Source: CAVPTL01 sp963729195
GTDB lineage: Bacteria > Actinomycetota > Thermoleophilia > Gaiellales > JAICJC01
Direction: 5' to 3'
Assembly (NCBI GenBank): GCA_963729195.1
Contig: CAVSNF010000022.1
Coordinates: 124,001-188,000, forward strand
Length of the DNA: 64,000 nucleotides
Both the position numbers and the translations under genes were made by a program. Below are positions 58,499-64,000 of the stretch, piece by piece. Position 1 is the stretch's first letter; the number at the start of each line of letters is the position of its first letter. Under the pieces are notes generated by a model. That model saw nothing but the letters and a program-made list of their open reading frames with translations. It had not been told where the DNA came from and ran no database searches.

Positions 58499-59644
58499 TC
58501 AGGCGCGCTGCGGCTGCTCGGTGGCGACCGCCGCCATGCTCATGAAGACCGGCGCCAGAGCCGCTCGCGCGCTGACCGGGTCGGTTGCCTCGGCCATGTC
58601 GGCAGCGCCGGCCGTAAGCGCCGGCCCCAGCCTGGCGAAGAGCGGCTCGAGCGCACCCGGATCGGGGTCGCGGGTCGCTCCGGCGGCCAGCCGGATCAAG
58701 CCCGCCGCCCGCTCCGGGTTACCGCCGATCATCGCACCCAGCGACATCATGCAATAGGTGTGGACGCGAAGCACACGCGGGTCGATCCGCAGCTCGCGCG
58801 GAGCCGGCGGAGCGGTGGCAGCCGCCAGCGGCTCACCGGCGAGCATGCGGCGCACACTTCCACCCAGAATCTCGGCCACGCTGTCGGACTCGACACCCAG
58901 GCAGCGCAGCGATCGCAGCAGCAGGTAGAGGCTGCTGAACGTGCGCCCATACGGCGGATCGGAGCCGAACACGATCCGCTCCGCGGGAATCCGCGAGAGC
59001 AGCGTCATGATCTCGAAGGCATTCATCCACGAGCTGTCGTAGACGATGGACGGGTGGCCGCGCAGGCCGTCGGCCATCACCGCCTGGTCGGCGACACCCA
59101 TATGCGCCAGGATCAGGCGCACGCTTGGGTGGCGATCGACGATCTCGACCAGCTCGCCGCCGAACTCGGGCGGAAGCCCGGCACCGGCGTGAATCAGCAT
59201 CGGCACCTGCCGCTCCTCGGCCACCGCGAAGATACTCTCCACGCCGGGGTGGGAGGAGAGCCCGAACGCCTGCGCCCGCGGGTGCAGCTTGATGCCCACC
59301 GCGCCTGCGTCCAGCGCCCGCTCGGCCTCGGCCACCGGATCCTCGGCCGGATCCAGCCGGCAGAACGGGATCAGCCGCCCATCGCTCGCCCCGGCCCACT
59401 CCAGCACCCGGTCGTTGGGCACCCGATAGCCGGGATGCCGATCGGGATCGTGCAGCGGGAATGTGAGCGCCCGCGCAGCGCCGGCGAGATCCAGCATCTC
59501 GCACAGCTCCGCCGGCGTCAGCGCCATCCCGTCCTCGTCCAGGCCCAGGTGGGTGTGCGCGTCGATGACCTCGACACCCTCTGGCCGCAGCTCGTCCAAC
59601 TCCCGGGCGAAGTCGTCCATCACCCGAGCGGTCGCCTCACTCAT
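58499..59644 (-). CDS. Amidohydrolase-2 family metal-dependent hydrolase
   Basis: A 381-residue TIM-barrel hydrolase with the metal motif DAHTHLGLDE at the start, KLHPRAQAFG, LIHAGAG, LILAHMG and FGSDPPYG (the last metal Asp). A second C-terminal helical domain (about residues 270-381) is extra for the family. Its ATG touches the sufD stop (TGATG), so it is translated within the SUF operon, an odd place for a hydrolase. Substrate unknown. Confidence 0.75.
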   Translation of the reverse strand: MSEATARVMDDFARELDELRPEGVEVIDAHTHLGLDEDGMALTPAELCEMLDLAGAARALTFPLHDPDRHPGYRVPNDRVLEWAGASDGRLIPFCRLDPAEDPVAEAERALDAGAVGIKLHPRAQAFGLSSHPGVESIFAVAEERQVPMLIHAGAGLPPEFGGELVEIVDRHPSVRLILAHMGVADQAVMADGLRGHPSIVYDSSWMNAFEIMTLLSRIPAERIVFGSDPPYGRTFSSLYLLLRSLRCLGVESDSVAEILGGSVRRMLAGEPLAAATAPPAPRELRIDPRVLRVHTYCMMSLGAMIGGNPERAAGLIRLAAGATRDPDPGALEPLFARLGPALTAGAADMAEATDPVSARAALAPVFMSMAAVATEQPQRA

Positions 59645-60792
59645 CAGGCCGGCAGCCGAGCCTCGATCGCGTCGGTGACGCGGTCGCGAACCTCTTGAGA
59701 GCCAATCCGCTCGAGCACGTCCTCGAAGAAGCCGCGCACGATCAAGCGCTCGGCCTCGGCGTGGGTGAGCCCGCGGGCCATCAGGTAGAACATCTGGCCG
59801 CGATCGACCTGGCCGACCGTGGCACCGTGGGTGCAGCGAACATCGTTGGCCTCGATCTCGAGCCCCGGGATCGGGGTGGCCTGAGCGTCTGAGGACAGCA
59901 GCAGGTTTCGGTTCTCCTGGTAGGCGTCGGTCTTCTGGGCGCCCTTGTCGACCCGGATCACGCCCCGCCAGACCGCTCTGGCGCGATCGTCCAGCACGCC
60001 CTTGAAGGCGAGGTCCGAGAAGGTGTCGGGAGCGGCGTGCTCCTGGGTCGTGTCGAAATCGATGTGCTCACGCCCGGTCAGGTAGTAGGCGCCGGTGACC
60101 TTGACCTGGGCACCCTGCCCGGCCAGGTAGCTCTCCATCCGCGACTTGGCGCGGGTACCGCCCACCGCCGCAGCCACCCAGTCCAGCTTGGCGTCGCGGC
60201 CGACGGTGACTCGATGGGTCGCGAACTGGCGCGTCTCTGAGTGGTGATCCTGCACCGTCACGTACTCGAGCTTGGCGCCGTCGCCGACGATCACCTCGAC
60301 CACCGTGTTCACATAGGCGGCGCTGTGTGACCGGTACTCCTCCACGAAGGTGGCTTTGGCGTCGCGCTCGAGCACGATCAGCACGCGGTTGTAGGCGGCG
60401 CTGCCGTCGGCGGTGACATCGACGATCGCACGCAGCGGCGTCTCGATCTCGACGCCGGCGGGCACGTACAGCAGCACCCCATCGAGCCAGTGGGCGGCGT
60501 TGGCGGCGGCGAACTTCTCGCCGTCGGACACCACCGATCCCAGGTACGGCTCGACCAGCGCGGGCTGCTCGGCCACCGCCTGGGAGAGGTGCATGAAGGT
60601 CGCCGGGGCGGGCGCGTCGCCCTCCAGATCCAGCTGTGGCTGCTCCACCGGGTAGCCGTCCGGGTCGAAGCCGCGGAGATTCGTGAATCGCCACGCCTCC
60701 TCCCGGTTGGACGGCACCGGCAGCGAGTCGTACACCGCCCGGGCAGCCTCGCGCATACCCGCCAACCAGGCGGGCTCGGCCAGCGTGTTCAA
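59644..60792 (-). CDS. sufD: SufD, Fe-S assembly complex subunit
   Basis: A 382-residue beta-helix protein paired with SufB. EAWRFTNLRGFDPDGYPVEQ is the N-terminal helical part, and the C-terminal conserved region reads NDVRCTHGATVGQVDRGQMF then YLMARGLTHAEAERLIVRGF. SufBCD with ATP builds and transfers Fe-S clusters. ATGA overlap with sufB. Frame intact. Confidence 0.95.
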   Translation of the reverse strand: MNTLAEPAWLAGMREAARAVYDSLPVPSNREEAWRFTNLRGFDPDGYPVEQPQLDLEGDAPAPATFMHLSQAVAEQPALVEPYLGSVVSDGEKFAAANAAHWLDGVLLYVPAGVEIETPLRAIVDVTADGSAAYNRVLIVLERDAKATFVEEYRSHSAAYVNTVVEVIVGDGAKLEYVTVQDHHSETRQFATHRVTVGRDAKLDWVAAAVGGTRAKSRMESYLAGQGAQVKVTGAYYLTGREHIDFDTTQEHAAPDTFSDLAFKGVLDDRARAVWRGVIRVDKGAQKTDAYQENRNLLLSSDAQATPIPGLEIEANDVRCTHGATVGQVDRGQMFYLMARGLTHAEAERLIVRGFFEDVLERIGSQEVRDRVTDAIEARLPA

Positions 60793-62202
60793 CCCACGGA
60801 TCCTTCCATCTGCAACTGGATCAGGCGGTTCATCTCGACCGCGTACTCGAGCGGCAGCTCCTTGGTGATCGGCTCGATGAAGCCCGACACGATCATCGCC
60901 GAGGCCTCGGCCTCGCTGAGACCGCGGCTCATCAGGTAGAACAGCTGCTCGTCGCCGATCTTGGAGACGGTCGCCTCGTGCGCGATCTCGACCGCGTTCT
61001 CCTTGATGTCGATGTACGGGTAGGTGTCGGTGCGGCTGTCCTCGTCCAGAATCAGCGCGTCACAGACGACCTTCGAGCGCGAGTTGGTGGCGCCGTCGTT
61101 GACCTGCAGCAATCCGCGGTACGAGGCCCGGCCACCGTCCTTGGAGATCGACTTGGAGGTGATCACCGAGCTGGTGTTGGGAGCCATGTGGGTGATCTTG
61201 CCGCCCGCATCCTGATGCTGGCCGTCGCCGGCGAAGGCGATCGAGAGCACCTCACCGTGCGCACCCTCGCCCTTGAGCAGCACGGCCGGGTACTTCTGGG
61301 TGATCTGCGAACCGAGGTTGCCGTCGACCCACTCCATGGTGGCGTTCTTCTCGGCGACCGCCCGCTTGGTGACCAGGTTGAAGACGTTCTTCGACCAGTT
61401 CTGGATGGTGGTGTAGCGGCAGCGGCCACCCTCGGCCACGTGGATCTCGACCACCGCAGAGTGCAGCGAGTCGGTCGAGTAGATCGGGGCGGTGCAGCCC
61501 TCGACGTAGTGCACGTAGGCGTCGCGGTCGACGATGATCAGCGTCCGCTCGAACTGCCCCATGTTCTCGGCGTTAATGCGGAAGTAGGCCTGCAGCGGCA
61601 GCTCCACCCGCACACCCGGCGGCACGTAGATGAACGAGCCACCCGACCACACGGCCGAGTTGAGCGCGGAGAACTTGTTGTCGTTGGACGGGATGATGGT
61701 GCCCAGGTACTGGCGCACCAGATCCTCGTGCTCGCGCAGACCGGAATCCATGTCCAGGAAGATCACTCCCTGGTCGGCCAGTTCCTTCTGCAGGTTGTGG
61801 TAGACGACCTCGGACTCGTACTGAGCACCGACCCCGGCCAGATACTTCTTCTCGGCCTCGGGGATGCCCAGCTTGTCCCAGGTCTCGCGCATGCCGTCAG
61901 GCAGGTCGTCCCAGGACTTGGCCTGCTCGGCCACGGGCTTGAGGTAGTAGTAGATGTTGTCGAAGTCGATCTTGGAGAGATCGGCGCCCCAGGTGGGCAT
62001 CGGGCGCTGCAGCCAGTGCCGGTAGGCGGCGACGCGGAAATCGGTCATCCACTCGGGCTCTGCCTTGTGCGCCGAGATCTCGCGCACCACGTCCTCGTCC
62101 AGGCCGCGGCGCGTGCGAAAGACCGACGTCACCTCGTCGTGGAAGCCGTACTTGTACTCGCCGATCGAGGTGGCCTCGACCTCCTCGGGTGTCAGCTTGG
62201 TA

Positions 62203-62210
<8 letters not shown>
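60789..62210 (-). CDS. sufB: SufB, Fe-S cluster scaffold
   Basis: A 473-residue scaffold. YKYGFHDEVTSVFRTRRGLD at the start, the core ECxAPxYSTDS-like GCTAPIYSTDSLHSAVVEI with the scaffold Cys, and SKISKDGG-type SISKDGGRASYRGLL, then EATVSKIGDEQLFYLMSRGL at the end. It overlaps sufC by 8 bases and sufD by 4, so the three are co-translated. Frame intact. Confidence 0.96.
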
Positions 62211-62982
<772 letters not shown>

Positions 62983-62986
62983 GTGT

Positions 62987-63013
62987 CCTCTCAAAGAGGT
63001 TGAAAACGTTCAA
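62987..63013 (-). promoter_or_regulatory. Leader elements of the SUF operon
   Basis: CCTCT-TTG-AGAGG (62987-62999 on minus) forms a hairpin whose 3' arm is the sufC ribosome site, which could limit translation. Next to it is the inverted repeat TTGAA-CGTT-TTCAA (63000-63013), a possible operator. Confidence 0.45.
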
Positions 63014-63105
63014 AGGGCGGCGACGAACCGACTTGCCGCCGCATCCGAAGTGTAGCCAGCATCAAAATCCTGCGATGAAGGTCTGCTAACCTTGGAGGGG
63101 TACCT

Positions 63106-63366
63106 ATGGGAATCTTCGATCCGTCACCCGAAAAACTCGTCATCGTCCTGGTGATTGCACTGATCGTCCTTGGACCCAAGCGACTGCCTGAAGTGGGCAA
63201 GTCACTGGGCAAGGGCTTCCGGGAGTTCAAGGACGGGATTACCGGCCACGAGTCGGAGCCCCCCGCCCCCGCACCGCCCCCGGCAGCAAGCATCACGCCG
63301 CCTCCGGCCTCACCGGCATACACGCCGCCGACGCCGAGCGATCAGGTCACCACTCCCACCGAGTAG
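63106..63366 (+). CDS. tatA: Twin-arginine translocase subunit TatA
   Basis: An 86-residue protein: one membrane span (EKLVIVLVIALIVLGP), the hinge FGPxxLPE-like LGPKRLPEVGKSLGKGFREF forming the amphipathic helix, and a Pro-rich tail. TatA forms the pore for folded proteins. GGAGGGG lies 5 bases before the ATG. Divergent from the SUF operon. tatC follows after 13 bases. Confidence 0.95.
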   Translation: MGIFDPSPEKLVIVLVIALIVLGPKRLPEVGKSLGKGFREFKDGITGHESEPPAPAPPPAASITPPPASPAYTPPTPSDQVTTPTE

Positions 63367-63379
63367 CTAGGACCTCTCA

Positions 63380-64000
63380 ATGGCTCGCCCTCGCCGAGTC
63401 GATCCCGAGGACCAGCTCACGCTGACGGAGCACCTGGACGAGTTGCGCTCGCGTTTGGTGGTGACGGTGAGCGTGCTGGTGATCGTGATCGCCCTTGTCT
63501 TCTGGAAGTGGCAGCAGATCCTGCACTGGCTGACCAAACCGGCCAACGCAGCTGTGGGGCCGGGCCACCACATCGAATTCGTCCGGTTCAGTCCGACTGA
63601 CGCCTTTTTCACCGCTTTCAGCCTGTCACTGGACATCGCCATTCTGGTGACGCTGCCGCTGCTCACGTATCAGATCTACGCGTTCGTGATTCCGGCGTTT
63701 TCGCGTGAGCACCACAAGCGAATCCGCTCACTGGCGCTGATGATTCCCGGTGTTGTTCGTGATCGGCGTCGCCTTCGGATGGTTCCTCGTGCTCCCTCCG
63801 GCGCTCGACTTTCTGCTGAATTTCGGCGGCGACCAGTTCACCGACCAACTTCGCGCCACCGAATACCTGCAGTTCATCACCCTTTTGATGATCGCCATGG
63901 GTGTGATCTTCGAGATGCCGGCATTCATGTACACGCTCGCGAAAATGCGGATCATCAGCGCGGCGTTCATGCGCAATACCTGGCGGTACGCGGTGGTGCT
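63380..64000 (+). CDS. tatC: Twin-arginine translocase subunit TatC, partial
   Basis: The first ~207 residues; the gene runs off the right edge. TLTEHLDELRSRLVVTVSVL is the conserved signal-peptide-binding N-terminus, FVRFSPTDAFFTAFSLSL and FVIPAFSREHHKRIRSL follow, and GVIFEMPAFMYTLAKMRII with the conserved Glu lies near the edge. One indel near 63750 shifts the frame in the third loop. Confidence 0.93.
   Translation, partial: MARPRRVDPEDQLTLTEHLDELRSRLVVTVSVLVIVIALVFWKWQQILHWLTKPANAAVGPGHHIEFVRFSPTDAFFTAFSLSLDIAILVTLPLLTYQIYAFVIPAFSREHHKRIRSLALMIPGVVRDRRRLRMVPRAPSGARLSAEFRRRPVHRPTSRHRIPAVHHPFDDRHGCDLRDAGIHVHARENADHQRGVHAQYLAVRGGA

Overview
The window is GC-rich bacterial DNA (roughly two thirds G+C by eye) from an actinomycetote. 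The marker is an fhaA-fhaB-pstP-ftsW/rodA-pbpA-pknB block (41.1-48.2 kb), the envelope-growth and kinase cluster typical of that phylum. It sits with a DUF4446 protein, heme-copper oxidases of actinobacterial style, a SufBDC-S-U operon and many short-overlap operons (ATGA, GTGA, TTGA). Thermoleophilia is my best guess, but nothing here proves a class. Everything looks chromosomal; I see no IS element, integrase, CRISPR array or phage gene.

Layout. 0-5.1 kb: the end of an MFS exporter, then a divergent gamma-glutamyl polyamine/GABA set (puuC-like and puuD-like on minus, puuA-like on plus). 5.2-11.7 kb: a leaderless small basic protein, a GT87-like membrane protein, and a minus-strand operon of amino-acid ABC importer, DUF1028, diiron ferritin-like protein and M20 peptidase. 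11.8-17 kb: tRNA-Arg(CCT), a secreted GH99-like glycosidase, RNase D, NfeD and a slipin. 17-24 kb: two cytochrome oxidase clusters facing each other. 24.2-28.6 kb: lutABC for lactate oxidation and an ABC-F ATPase. 28.6-34.2 kb: an ANTAR response regulator, its sensor kinase, glnA and an HD-GYP protein. 34.3-39.3 kb: Pit phosphate transport, a MarR/oxidoreductase pair and a DUF4446 pair. 39.4-49.3 kb: Ser/Thr kinases, FHA proteins, phosphatase, cell-wall enzymes and ddl. 49.4-55.3 kb: lipoprotein, zinc-ribbon protein, MFS exporter, gabT, dcd and an epimerase. 55.3-55.7 kb: a candidate small RNA and repeats. 55.7-63 kb: a dtxR-like gene and the SUF operon. 63.1 kb to the end: tatA and a partial tatC.

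Three things stand out. (1) The glnA leader has two tandem hexaloop hairpins (loops AACGGC and AACGAC, both A at position 1 and G at position 4). The second overlaps a strong terminator 30 nt before the glnA ribosome binding site, and an ANTAR regulator and histidine kinase lie just downstream. This is a self-contained candidate antitermination circuit for glutamine synthetase. (2) A 31-bp near-perfect palindrome with core GGTGCC(T/A)GGCACC occurs six times at gene ends, often supplying the stop codon, and at three sites is followed by a long hairpin. (3) About 50 single-base frameshifts interrupt otherwise intact, often essential genes, mostly as extra bases. They look like consensus-sequence errors, so I annotate the repaired genes and mark where the frame jumps.

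Metabolic links: PuuA/PuuD/PuuC plus GabT can take putrescine or similar amines through gamma-glutamyl intermediates to succinate semialdehyde. GlnA supplies the glutamine. The importer operon may feed amino acids or peptides into the same nitrogen economy.
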